NCBI RefSeq assembly: GCF_004342285.1
Contig: NZ_SMCV01000001.1
Coordinates: 310,001-374,000 of the forward strand
Reading direction: 5' to 3'
Length of the DNA: 64,000 nt
Source: Klebsiella sp. BIGb0138
GTDB lineage: Bacteria; Pseudomonadota; Gammaproteobacteria; Enterobacterales; Enterobacteriaceae
The position numbers and the translations under genes were made by a program. How positions within the stretch are numbered: the stretch's first letter is position 1; each line of letters starts with the position of its first letter. Positions 16,844 through 25,527 of the stretch are shown one piece after another. The notes under the pieces were generated by a model that saw only the letters and a program-made list of their open reading frames with translations, was not told the origin of the DNA and ran no database searches.

Positions 16844-18068
16844 TTTCTCTCTTAAAAAGCCACAGAAACACATGCATCGCGAGATACATTTTAATACATT
16901 CAGAACCGCTTTCTTACACCCCCAGTTAAAACACAGCGCCAGAAAATCTCCTAACAGTTTTTAATGCCGCTACGGAGTGGATTTAATAGATAAAACATAT
17001 CAGTTAGAAAGTCTCCCTACCCCATTAAAATTAAAATGATTAAATACATGGAAAAATAAATCTTATTTTTTAGTAAAAATCCTATAAGCAGATTGACATA
17101 ATGAATGACAACAATATGATTAGACACTGATTCCATAAAAAATCTTGATATATATCAATTTAAAAACATCACATCATCTAATGAAAACGATCAGGCCGTA
17201 AAATTCATATCATCAATACCAACTACCGTCCTACGGCGATATTTTTCCGTCTGGACAAAAAATATCAAATGACAATCCCTCAGGGGAACAAAACGAAATA
17301 AGAAAACTTCCATACTCGAAAGCTGACAATCGAGAAAAATAGCCACTTAAGAAAATCATGCTGTGATTTTCATTTATTTTAGTTTTATTTAAATAACTTT
17401 ATAATACTAACAGTTATTTTCATAAGAATAATAATTAAACTAAGGGAGAAAAATCTCAAAACAATAATAACTATCGAAGCAAAGAAAACAATCAGCGAAA
17501 ACTATCAAGAATAGCCGGGCATTTACCTCGAACCAACAGCGCAGCAACATCAGAGAAATTAATATATAAATGATTCAATAGGTTTTATGCCTTGCCATTC
17601 AGCTAACTGATGTTTTCAGCCCACGAAAACTTATTTCCTGCAATATTTACGCAACACCGAAAAATAAAGTTGTTTGCCTGGCGTTTAATTTCAGCCGTAA
17701 AAATAGCCAACCGGTTTGCGCAGAGTTACAGGAGAAATAACGATCGGCATAACAAATGACAACAACTCTTACTCATCGTACCTACATACAGGCAGCAGAA
17801 AATAAATAAGTATGCATAGCGGAGAAGGCGCGAAAAATTTATTCCTAGCGAACAGGCCGCAAACGGGCGCCTGCCACATCCTTTTATCTGCTGACGATTC
17901 CGCCCCGCGTCATGTTCCCGCTTCACCGTCACCCCGACGCTGGAGCCGCATCAGCGCGCAGGCGGCGAATGACGGACCGCTGGCGATATCCCTACAGTTT
18001 CCATCTTGATAACGATAACTATTTTCATTTAAATAGGGAAACCCCCTTTTCGCTAACTCCACGCAGAA
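16844..18068. other. AT-rich 1.2-kb gene-free region between fimbrial and iron loci
   Basis: No convincing gene was found; short frames here lack Shine-Dalgarno sequences and protein-like composition. The stretch from about 16,850 to 17,720 is strikingly AT-rich, with many A/T runs, compared with the GC-rich flanks. It should hold the promoter of the fimbrial regulator on its left and the Fur-controlled promoter of the sigma factor gene on its right (18008-18026). Such AT-rich blocks are usual H-NS targets and a common sign of acquired DNA. I saw no paired inverted repeats that would make a fim-type invertible switch. Confidence 0.6.
18008..18026 (+). promoter_or_regulatory. Probable Fur box before the sigma factor gene
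   Basis: GATAACGATAACTATTTTC matches the 19-bp Fur consensus GATAATGATAATCATTATC at 15 positions. It ends 42 bp upstream of the sigma factor start. It predicts iron repression of the sigma-sensor-receptor set, as for fecIR. Confidence 0.7.
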
Positions 18069-18590
18069 ATGCGCGGTCGTTGGGAAGCTATCTTGTCAGC
18101 GTTTGAGCGTTACTATACGGAACTGTTCCGCTTTCTCAGTCGGAAACTGCGGGACACACACCTCGCCGAGGAGCTTACCCAGGAGACATTCAGCCGCGCG
18201 TTGGCCTCTCCTGAAAAGGTTTCATCGCACCGCGGCTTGCTCTACCATATCGCCAGAAATCTTTTGGTCGATCGCTATCGCCAGCGCCACCACCACGCCC
18301 AGGAGATGGCGGCGGATGAACTGCTGGCGCCGGGTCATGAGCAGCCGGATAGCCTGATCGAGAAACAGCAGTATATCGACCGCCTCGTTGTCACCATTGA
18401 ACAACTGCCGCCGCGCTGCCGTGAGGCATTTATCCTGCATCGAATTGACGGCCTATCGCAAAGCGAGGTCGCCAGCAGAATGGGCATTTCAACCAATATG
18501 GTAGAAAAGCATATTATTCGAGCCATGCTGGCCTGTCGCGCCTGTCGCGACAGCTGGCGTGAAGAACCGCCCACAAGGAAGCCGCGATGA
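18069..18590 (+). CDS. FecI-type ECF sigma factor
   Basis: A 173-residue iron-starvation sigma factor. Region 2 is recognisable in LFRFLSRKLRDTHLAEELTQETFSRAL and LLYHIARNLLVDRYRQ. Region 4 is in IEQLPPRCREAFILHRIDGLSQSEVASRMGISTNMVEKHI, the classic FecI phrase (residues about 110-150, given here as a landmark). It should direct RNA polymerase to the receptor gene when the FecR-like partner signals ligand binding. It overlaps the sensor gene by 4 nt (ATGA) and follows a Fur-box-like site. Length matches FecI (173 residues). Confidence 0.92.
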   Translation: MRGRWEAILSAFERYYTELFRFLSRKLRDTHLAEELTQETFSRALASPEKVSSHRGLLYHIARNLLVDRYRQRHHHAQEMAADELLAPGHEQPDSLIEKQQYIDRLVVTIEQLPPRCREAFILHRIDGLSQSEVASRMGISTNMVEKHIIRAMLACRACRDSWREEPPTRKPR

Positions 18591-19630
18591 CCCATCGAGA
18601 TGAGCTGACTATTGCTGAACAGGCGATCCGCTGGCTGCTCCGCCAGCGGGAAGGTATGACGCCCGCCGAGAAAACCGATTTTCAGCGCTGGCTGCAAATT
18701 CCGGCACATCAGGCTGAATACGACGACCTTCGCGAACTGTGGCAGGAGACGGCACGCCTGCCGCTTCGCGATGTCGCACATCGGCGACCGGTCACCGCGC
18801 GTCGTTCGGTCTGGCGTCCTCTGCGCTGGGGTTGCGCGCTCTTTTTGCTGGCGGCGATCCTCTTTTTCCCCCTGCGCCACGAGTTTGCTGCGCCGATCTA
18901 TAGCGCCAGCTGGCACACCGGGCGCGGAGAGATCCGGCAGATAGACCTGCCCGACGGAAGCACCGTCTCCCTTGATGCCGGGACGCAGTTAACCGTACGC
19001 TATTTTGCCCACCGCCGGGAGGTGGTGATGCCGCAAGGGCAAGCTTTCTTTAAGGTTGTGCACCAGCCGCAACGTCCGTTCGAGGTGCTCAGCGGCCCGA
19101 CCCGGGTCACCGTGGTCGGTACCGAGTTCAGCGTACGCTATCTCCCACATACCCTGAGCGGCGACGGTACCGATATCGCCGTCAGCACCGGCGCCGTGCG
19201 CGTCGGCCCGCGCGGGATCTGGCAAAATCGCTGGTGGCGCGCCATGCAACATCTGCACTTGCCGCAGGCTGCTCGCTATCTGACCGTGCTGCGCACCTCT
19301 GAACGCGCTACCAGCGATGCGCAAGGTATGCTGGCTTCTCGTCCCCCGCTTCCGGCGGAAAATATTGCCGCATGGCGTGACGATCGCATCGTTCTGGAAA
19401 ACATCCGCCTGGATATGGCGCTGGCGGAATTCGCCCGCTACACCGAGGTGCCTCTCACCCTTGACTCCCCGGCCGTGGCAGCGCTGCGCGTCAGCGGGAG
19501 TTTTGCGATCGCCCGGGTGAACAGTTTTGCCACCGCGCTGCCGCGCGTACTGCCGGTAAAAATAAAAAACAAGGATAATCAATATATTATTAGCTTATCT
19601 TCAGCGGCAGTAAAAAATAATCAAAACTGA
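18587..19630 (+). CDS. FecR-type anti-sigma/sigma-regulator membrane protein
   Basis: A 347-residue protein with an N-terminal DUF4880-like cytoplasmic domain (AEQAIRWLLRQREGMTPAEKTDFQRWL), a single transmembrane helix near residues 84-101, and a periplasmic FecR domain with GRGEIRQIDLPDGSTVSLD and FEVLSGPTRVTVVGTEFSVR. It is somewhat longer than E. coli FecR (317), with a C-terminal STN-like end (LDMALAEFARYTEVPLTLDS). It relays the signal from the receptor's N-terminal domain to the sigma factor. Translationally coupled to the sigma gene. Confidence 0.9.
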   Translation: MTHRDELTIAEQAIRWLLRQREGMTPAEKTDFQRWLQIPAHQAEYDDLRELWQETARLPLRDVAHRRPVTARRSVWRPLRWGCALFLLAAILFFPLRHEFAAPIYSASWHTGRGEIRQIDLPDGSTVSLDAGTQLTVRYFAHRREVVMPQGQAFFKVVHQPQRPFEVLSGPTRVTVVGTEFSVRYLPHTLSGDGTDIAVSTGAVRVGPRGIWQNRWWRAMQHLHLPQAARYLTVLRTSERATSDAQGMLASRPPLPAENIAAWRDDRIVLENIRLDMALAEFARYTEVPLTLDSPAVAALRVSGSFAIARVNSFATALPRVLPVKIKNKDNQYIISLSSAAVKNNQN

Positions 19631-19664
19631 CGTCAGGGTTTACCCGCGCGCTTCGTCTTCAGAA

Positions 19665-19683
19665 GAGAATGATTATTATTCGT
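19665..19683 (+). promoter_or_regulatory. Fur-like or sigma-dependent promoter element before the receptor
   Basis: GAGAATGATTATTATTCGT, in the 73-bp gap between sensor and receptor genes, matches 13 of 19 Fur consensus positions. The gap must also hold any promoter used by the FecI-type sigma factor. Confidence 0.4.
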
Positions 19684-19703
19684 CAAAACTCTGGGGATGA
19701 AGA

Positions 19704-22046
19704 ATGGCCTTTTTTTCCGTTTCGCGTGCGTTTCGTACCTACCATATTGCGCTGGCGGCAGCGTTACCGGTTTCTGGCGTTTATGCGGCGGTAACGCTGA
19801 ACGTCGCACTGCCTGCGCAGCCGCTGACGGCATCATTGAATCAGTTAGTCAAGCAGGCTAACGTTCAGCTGATTGCCGCCCCCGCCACCCTTTCCGGCAA
19901 AATCGCCCCAGCCGTTTCCGGCTCGATGACGCTTGACGCCGCGCTCGGCCGGCTGCTGGCAGGCAGCGGACTGAGCTGGACGTTAAACGGCGATACGGTT
20001 TCAGTGACACCGGTCGCCGCGGGCGAAGAGACGATCACCGTCACCGGGGGGAGCACCGCATCGGCGGCGGTGGCGCAGCAGACCACCAGCGGCACGAAAA
20101 CGGACACCCCGCTACTGGAAGTTCCGCAGTCGGTTTCGGTGATCACACGTCAACGACTGGATCGCCAGAATGTGCAAAGCGTCACCGAAGCGCTACGCTA
20201 CGTACCCGGCGTCAAGACGGAGACCTACGGCGTCGATCCTAAAGGCTATGACTGGATCTATATCCGCGGCTTCAACGCGCTGACCACCAATGATTACCGC
20301 GACGGCCTGCGCCAGCTCAACAACAGCTACAGCTATTTCCGTACCGAACCTTACGCGCTCGAACGTATCGATATCGTCCGCGGCCCCTCATCGACGCTGT
20401 TTGGTCTGGGGGACGCCGGCGGGATTATCAATCGGGTCAGTAAAATGCCGGATGCGCGCGGCGTTCACGAGGTGGAAATTCAGCTCGGTAATTTCAACCG
20501 CCGCCAGGCGCAGTTTGATGTCAGCGATAAACTGGATGAGCAAGGCCAGTGGTTGTACCGGGTCGTGGGGCTCGCCCGCAATAGCGATACCCAGTTCCAG
20601 TATCAGGACGGCCCGCAGGTTGAAGATAACCGTCTGTACCTTGCGCCGACGCTGACGTGGCTTCCCTCCGCCGATACCAGCCTGACCCTACGCGCGGATT
20701 ATCTGCGCGATACCTCCGGCGGCACCATTGCCGTCCTGACGAAACCAGGCGGGAAAATAACCGACACGCTGCTCGGCGACTACAGCTATAACCGCTTTCG
20801 CCAGCAGCAGTTCACCGTCGGCTATGAGTTCAGCCAGCAGCTGACGGAAAACGTACAGTTTCGCCAGAACCTGCGCTACGGACAAACCGATACCATTCTC
20901 AATAACCTGCTGCCCGGCGATCCGGATTTCGCCGCCGGTACGCTGGCGCGCAACGCCGTGCGTTTTGACGAACACATGCATGCGTTCAACGTGGATAACC
21001 AGCTGCAGCTGGATTTCAACACCGCCACCCTTGCGCACCGACTGCTGGCCGGAGTGGATTACAGCTGGCTGGACGGGAACGCCAAACGCTTTGGCGCAGT
21101 CGCACCGCCGCTCAATATCAACAACCCGGTCTACGGCGTGGATATCCCGGATCCGACCTATGCGCTCAACGATAACGATCAGACCACCGCGCAGCTTGGC
21201 CTCTACTTACAGGATCAAATCCACCTGACCGATAGCTGGCTGCTGACGCTGGGCGGGCGCCACGACGACGTCAGTATGCGCACGCGTAACAACCTGAACG
21301 ACACGACTTCATGGGTAGATAAAGGGGCGTGGACCGGTCGCGCGGGACTAACCTGGCTGTCGGGAAGCGGCCTCGCCCCTTACATCAGCTATGCCGAGTC
21401 GTTCGTACCCAACAGCGGGACCGATAGCCAAAATCGAACCTTCGAGCCCAGCAAAGCGCGCCAGTACGAAGTCGGGGTGAAATATCAACCGGACAGCCGT
21501 CTGCTGATGACCCTGGCGGCGTTTAACATCAGCAAAACCAACGTCCTGACCAATGAAATCGTCAACGGCGCGGCAACTGGTTATCAGGTCGCCTCCGGAG
21601 AAGTACGCTCCCGCGGCATCGAGTGGGAAACCCAGGCGCAGATCGCGGAAAACGTCGATGTGCTGGCCTCGTATACCTGGACCGATGCTGAAATCAGCAA
21701 AAGCAACAATGGCGACCGGGGGAAACAACAGGCTAACGTGCCGAAACAGATGGCCTCAGCGTGGATGAACTACGCGTTTCACCAGGGGGCGCTGGATGGA
21801 CTGCTGCTCAGCACCGGCGTGCGCTATATTGGCAGCATGTACGGCGATAACGCCAATACTCTGCCGGTTAAAAACGTCACCCTGGTCGACGCCGGAGTGA
21901 AATATCAGGTGAATAAGCATATCCAGCTGGGTTTCAACATCCAGAACCTGCTGGATCATCACTACGTCGGAACCTGCGATGGCGACACCAGCTGCTATCC
22001 CGGGCAGGAACGGACCTTCATCGGCTCACTGAAGCTTAACTTCTGA
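19704..22046 (+). CDS. TonB-dependent siderophore receptor with N-terminal signalling (STN) domain
   Basis: A 780-residue outer-membrane receptor. The signal peptide ends near residue 29. Residues about 35-110 form an STN signalling domain (LPAQPLTASLNQLVKQANVQ, LDAALGRLLAGSGLSWTL). Next are the TonB box (EETITVTGG), the plug (LLEVPQSVSVITRQRL, ERIDIVRGPSSTLFGLGDAGGIIN) and a 22-strand barrel ending NLLDHHYVGTC...LKLNF. The STN domain and the adjacent FecI/FecR pair show that ligand binding is signalled inward. The plug and barrel style match hydroxamate receptors such as FhuA/FoxA/FpvA. The siderophore itself cannot be deduced; the FhuD/FhuB-like partners point to a hydroxamate. A GGGGATGAAGA Shine-Dalgarno precedes the ATG. 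Confidence 0.93.
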   Translation: MAFFSVSRAFRTYHIALAAALPVSGVYAAVTLNVALPAQPLTASLNQLVKQANVQLIAAPATLSGKIAPAVSGSMTLDAALGRLLAGSGLSWTLNGDTVSVTPVAAGEETITVTGGSTASAAVAQQTTSGTKTDTPLLEVPQSVSVITRQRLDRQNVQSVTEALRYVPGVKTETYGVDPKGYDWIYIRGFNALTTNDYRDGLRQLNNSYSYFRTEPYALERIDIVRGPSSTLFGLGDAGGIINRVSKMPDARGVHEVEIQLGNFNRRQAQFDVSDKLDEQGQWLYRVVGLARNSDTQFQYQDGPQVEDNRLYLAPTLTWLPSADTSLTLRADYLRDTSGGTIAVLTKPGGKITDTLLGDYSYNRFRQQQFTVGYEFSQQLTENVQFRQNLRYGQTDTILNNLLPGDPDFAAGTLARNAVRFDEHMHAFNVDNQLQLDFNTATLAHRLLAGVDYSWLDGNAKRFGAVAPPLNINNPVYGVDIPDPTYALNDNDQTTAQLGLYLQDQIHLTDSWLLTLGGRHDDVSMRTRNNLNDTTSWVDKGAWTGRAGLTWLSGSGLAPYISYAESFVPNSGTDSQNRTFEPSKARQYEVGVKYQPDSRLLMTLAAFNISKTNVLTNEIVNGAATGYQVASGEVRSRGIEWETQAQIAENVDVLASYTWTDAEISKSNNGDRGKQQANVPKQMASAWMNYAFHQGALDGLLLSTGVRYIGSMYGDNANTLPVKNVTLVDAGVKYQVNKHIQLGFNIQNLLDHHYVGTCDGDTSCYPGQERTFIGSLKLNF

Positions 22047-22933
22047 TGTCAAAAGGAATCAGCCGCCGCGCCTGCCTGCAGGCGCTCATTATGCTACCGA
22101 TGGTGACGCATGCCGGGCTGACGCGTCTGGATAGCCGCCGGATTGTCGCCATTAACTGGGCCGCGGCTGAAACGCTGCTCAGCATTGGCGTGACGCCGCT
22201 GGCGATTTCCGATAGCCGCTATTTTCGCCGACGGATAATCCAACCCGTTCTGCCGGCAAGCGTACTGGACGTGGGTCCTTTCTGGGAACCGAATATGGAA
22301 ATGCTCGACGCCCTGCGCCCCTCGCTGATCCTCAGCGACGTGCTGCCCGCCGCCATCATGGCCAAAATGGCGACCATTGCGCCGGTGGAAACGGTCAGCG
22401 CCTACTCCACGCCCGGCGATTTGTGGCGGGGGTTGGGTGACTGGACGCGACAGCTCGCTCATCGTCTGGACGTCGGCCCTTGCGCAGCGCGCTGGTTGCA
22501 ATATGCCGAGACGGAAATAGCGGCGTTACGCCGGCGTCTGGCCGCCAGTGAACGGGCAAAAATCCTGGTAATGGTCCTCGATCAGGATGGTAAGTACGCC
22601 ACGGTCTATGGCCCCGGTAGCCTTGCCGATGCCGTTTTACGCCAGCTTGGCCTCACCAATGCCTGGCAAAAACCGGTCAGCGCAATCCACGTCGCGCGCG
22701 TGCGTATCGAAGCGCTGGCGGACCTCCCCTGCGACTGGCTTTTTTATACTGAGCTGCCGACGACGCTGACCCGCCTGATGTGGGCCAGACAAGCTAACGG
22801 TTTGTGGCAGCATCTGCCGATCGTTGCCGCGCGCCGCGTTTCCCGGCTGGAACACTTTTTCCCCTTTGGCAGTCTGGCCACCGCTCTTGGGCTGGCCGGA
22901 CAAATAGCCCGGATCCTGGGAAGCGTCAAATGA
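22046..22933 (+). CDS. FhuD-like iron-siderophore periplasmic binding protein
   Basis: A 295-residue binding protein. The N-terminus MSKGISRRACLQALIMLPMV has a twin-arginine and hydrophobic core, like FhuD. Family phrases are RIVAINWAAAETLLSIGVTPLAISD, DVGPFWEPNMEMLDALRPSLIL and YGPGSLADAVLRQLGLTNAW. It should carry the ferric siderophore from receptor to the permease. It starts inside the receptor stop (TGATG), so it is coupled to it, and its own stop overlaps the permease start (ATGA). Confidence 0.9.
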   Translation: MSKGISRRACLQALIMLPMVTHAGLTRLDSRRIVAINWAAAETLLSIGVTPLAISDSRYFRRRIIQPVLPASVLDVGPFWEPNMEMLDALRPSLILSDVLPAAIMAKMATIAPVETVSAYSTPGDLWRGLGDWTRQLAHRLDVGPCAARWLQYAETEIAALRRRLAASERAKILVMVLDQDGKYATVYGPGSLADAVLRQLGLTNAWQKPVSAIHVARVRIEALADLPCDWLFYTELPTTLTRLMWARQANGLWQHLPIVAARRVSRLEHFFPFGSLATALGLAGQIARILGSVK

Positions 22934-24852
22934 GGCCCTCGCGCGCGATAGCCGGCTTTTTTATCTGCGCCGCGGCCGCCATCATCTTAACCGGCGGGAA
23001 TTATCTGGCGCTGGTGACGCGTTATCCCGCATCGCTGGCCTCGCTCCTGCTGGAACAAAGCTTCCTTCCCCGCGTCACCGTCAGCCTGCTTTGCGGCGCG
23101 GGGCTGGCGCTGGCGGGATTACTGTTCCAGCAGGTATTACGCAACCCTCTGGCCGAGCCGGGTACGCTCGGCGTTGCCGCAGGCGCTAACCTGGCGATGT
23201 CGGCTGCGCTGGTTTTCGCTCCGGGCCTGCTGACGCTCGGCTTGCCCACGTTGGCGCTGCTGGGTTCAACAGGGGTCATACTGATTCTTCTCTGGTTGAC
23301 CGCGGGCCGTCAGTTCGCGCCGCTCAGCGTGATTCTGGTCGGGATGGTGCTCAGTCTGTACGGCAACGCGCTGAATACGCTACTGGTGCTATTCAACCAC
23401 GATTACCTGAGCGATCTCTTTAGCTGGCAGGCCGGCGCGTTAACGCAAAGCGGCTGGGCCAGCAGTAAAGCGCTGGCCGTTGCGCTGCTGCCCGCACTCC
23501 TCATCAGCCTGCTTCTGCTGCGCCCGCTGACCATCCTCGGCTTATCCGGGCAACATGCCGGCGCATTGGGCGTTTCGGTCCTGCGGATTCGCCTCATCAC
23601 ATTAGGTACTGCGGTGGCGCTCAGCGCTATCATCACCAGCCAGGTGGGGATCATCAGCTTTATTGGTCTTGCGGCGCCGGCCATGGTCAAGGCCGGGGGG
23701 GTGCGCCGTTTAGGGCAGCAGCTTGGCGCCACCCTTGTCACCGGCGCGGTACTCCTGCTCCTGGTCGATCAGTTGGCCTTGCGTTGCTCCCCCGCCGCCG
23801 GCGATATTCCGGCGGGAGCGGCCACCGCGCTGTTGAGTGCGCCGCTGCTGCTGCTGATGCTGCTCCGTCAGCGCTTGACCGGCGGCGTAGTGTCTGTGAG
23901 CGACAGCCGGGCACGCCCGCCATTAAAGCGCCGCCATGTGCCGCTCCTGTTCCTGCTGCTGGCGCTGGCGATACTCGCCTCTCTATGGCTCAACCGGGAG
24001 CCGCCGGGCGCCGTGGCCGCTCACCTGCTGGCATGGCGCTGGCCGCGAATGGTCGGCGCGCTATGCGCCGGAATGATGCTGGCATGCGCCGGGGTGCTGA
24101 TTCAACGTCTGACCGGCAATGTCATGGCCAGCCCTGAGCTCACGGGTATCAGCAGCGGCGCCGCGCTGGCGGTGCTGCTGACCGTCCTTTTTACCCCTGC
24201 TCCGCTGACCCTCCTGCTGCCATCCGCGCTGTTCGGCAGCCTGATCACGATTGCTTTGCTGTTTTTATTTGGCTTACGTAGCCGGTTCAGCCGACAAAAA
24301 ATGGTCCTCATCGGGCTGAGCCTGACCAGCTTCGCCGGGGCGCTGAATATGGTGCTGATGTTAAGCGGCGATCCGCGCGCGCTGATGTTGCTGAACTGGA
24401 GCACCGGCTCCACCGCCAATATTGACGCCGCGCTGGCCAGCGGCGCGCTGATCGCCACCGCCATCCTGTGCCCGCCGGCGCTGATGATGCAGCGCTGGCT
24501 GACGCTGCTCGGGCTGGGGCAGCTCACCGCGCGGTCTGCGGGCATGTCGCTGCGACGCAGCCAGTTACTCATTTTGCTGCTGACCGCGCTGCTTACGGCG
24601 GCAGGCACGCTGCTGGTGGGACCGCTCAGTTTTGTTGGTTTGCTTGCCCCACAGTGCGCGAGGGTGCTGGGAGCGCATGCTTTACGCCAGCAGTTGGTAA
24701 CGGCCGCGTTAGTCGGTGGACTGTTAATGGTGCTGGCAGACTGGCTGGGGCGCAATATCGCCTGGCCATGGCCCGTTTCGGCAGGCTTGCTGACCGCCTT
24801 TATCGGCGCGCCGTGGTTTCTATGGCGGCTACGAAAAACCGCCACTCACTGA
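22930..24852 (+). CDS. FhuB-like double-length iron-siderophore ABC permease
   Basis: About 640 residues from the ATG at 22930, which overlaps the preceding stop as ATGA; longer frames starting at 22804 run inside the FhuD-like gene. The protein is an internal duplication. Each half is a FecCD/BtuC-like permease with the motifs RLPRVTVSLLCGAGLALAG-like LPRVTVSLLCGAGLALAGLLFQ in half one and WPRMVGALCAGMMLACAGVLIQ in half two, and GxxSFIGLAAP / VGPLSFVGLLAP coupling loops. E. coli FhuB is about 660 residues. There is no matching ATPase in the window, so it probably uses FhuC or another ATPase encoded elsewhere. Confidence 0.9.
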   Translation: MRPSRAIAGFFICAAAAIILTGGNYLALVTRYPASLASLLLEQSFLPRVTVSLLCGAGLALAGLLFQQVLRNPLAEPGTLGVAAGANLAMSAALVFAPGLLTLGLPTLALLGSTGVILILLWLTAGRQFAPLSVILVGMVLSLYGNALNTLLVLFNHDYLSDLFSWQAGALTQSGWASSKALAVALLPALLISLLLLRPLTILGLSGQHAGALGVSVLRIRLITLGTAVALSAIITSQVGIISFIGLAAPAMVKAGGVRRLGQQLGATLVTGAVLLLLVDQLALRCSPAAGDIPAGAATALLSAPLLLLMLLRQRLTGGVVSVSDSRARPPLKRRHVPLLFLLLALAILASLWLNREPPGAVAAHLLAWRWPRMVGALCAGMMLACAGVLIQRLTGNVMASPELTGISSGAALAVLLTVLFTPAPLTLLLPSALFGSLITIALLFLFGLRSRFSRQKMVLIGLSLTSFAGALNMVLMLSGDPRALMLLNWSTGSTANIDAALASGALIATAILCPPALMMQRWLTLLGLGQLTARSAGMSLRRSQLLILLLTALLTAAGTLLVGPLSFVGLLAPQCARVLGAHALRQQLVTAALVGGLLMVLADWLGRNIAWPWPVSAGLLTAFIGAPWFLWRLRKTATH

Positions 24853-24964
24853 TATAGTCATGTCGTCCGCCCCGGGCATATCCGTCCGGTCCGCACAAGG
24901 TCATCGCCCCCCACAGATAGCGCGTGGAGCGGGTTGACGAAAAAGTAACAAGAAAGGTGTTGCG

Positions 24965-25357
24965 ATGAAAAAAGATATTGTTTACGTATTCCACCATTTT
25001 GGCATTCCCGTTCAGGACGGTGACACCAGCGGGACTTACAGTGAAAAAGCGGGGATGTATACCGCGGATAATCCGGGGAAATTCCGCGTGCAGTGGCATC
25101 GTTTTGATGCCGACTCGCCGCTTCATCCGCTGCTGCGAACGGTACCGCACGTGGCCTTTAAGGTGGATGATCTGCTTCAGGCCATCGAAGGCGAAGAGGT
25201 TATTCTGGGCCCCTATGAGCCGATTGATGATTACTTTGTCGCAGTCATTAACGATGCCGGGGTGCCGATCGAACTGATTCAGACCTCGCTGGATGATGAT
25301 GAACTGTGGTCGCGGGCGCGCAGCGGCCGGGGAACCCTATATCGAAATAATGACTGA
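24965..25357 (+). CDS. VOC (glyoxalase/bleomycin-resistance fold) family protein
   Basis: A 130-residue protein with the paired beta-alpha-beta-beta-beta pattern of the VOC superfamily: IVYVFHHFGIPVQDG near the N-terminus, HVAFKVDDLLQAI in the middle and INDAGVPIELIQ near the C-terminus. VOC proteins bind a divalent metal and act in isomerase, lyase or dioxygenase reactions or bind drugs. The metal ligands are not certain from sequence and the substrate is unknown. It has AGAAAGG 8-9 nt before the ATG and stands alone downstream of the iron locus. Confidence 0.72.
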   Translation: MKKDIVYVFHHFGIPVQDGDTSGTYSEKAGMYTADNPGKFRVQWHRFDADSPLHPLLRTVPHVAFKVDDLLQAIEGEEVILGPYEPIDDYFVAVINDAGVPIELIQTSLDDDELWSRARSGRGTLYRNND

Positions 25358-25527
25358 GCGGACATAAGTTTTCATTTAATCACCGGGCGGGGAATATGAT
25401 TTTCTTATTTTCATCCTGAAACCGACCGATGCGAAACGGTGAACGGCGCGAAGCCATATCAATTCCTTCCGGCGGGGATTATGATTGACGTTTATTATTC
25501 TTTCGATATGCGGTGATTGAGAAATAA

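Noticed and set aside
17726..17932. 68-codon minus-strand frame in the AT-rich spacer
   Set aside because: No Shine-Dalgarno, cysteine-rich random composition and no recognisable domain.
16844..18068. Possible fim-type invertible promoter switch
   Set aside because: I found no pair of inverted repeats flanking the pilin or regulator promoter and no recombinase gene in the window.
22804..22929. Upstream extension of the FhuB-like permease
   Set aside because: It overlaps the FhuD-like gene out of frame; the ATGA start at 22930 is the natural coupled start.
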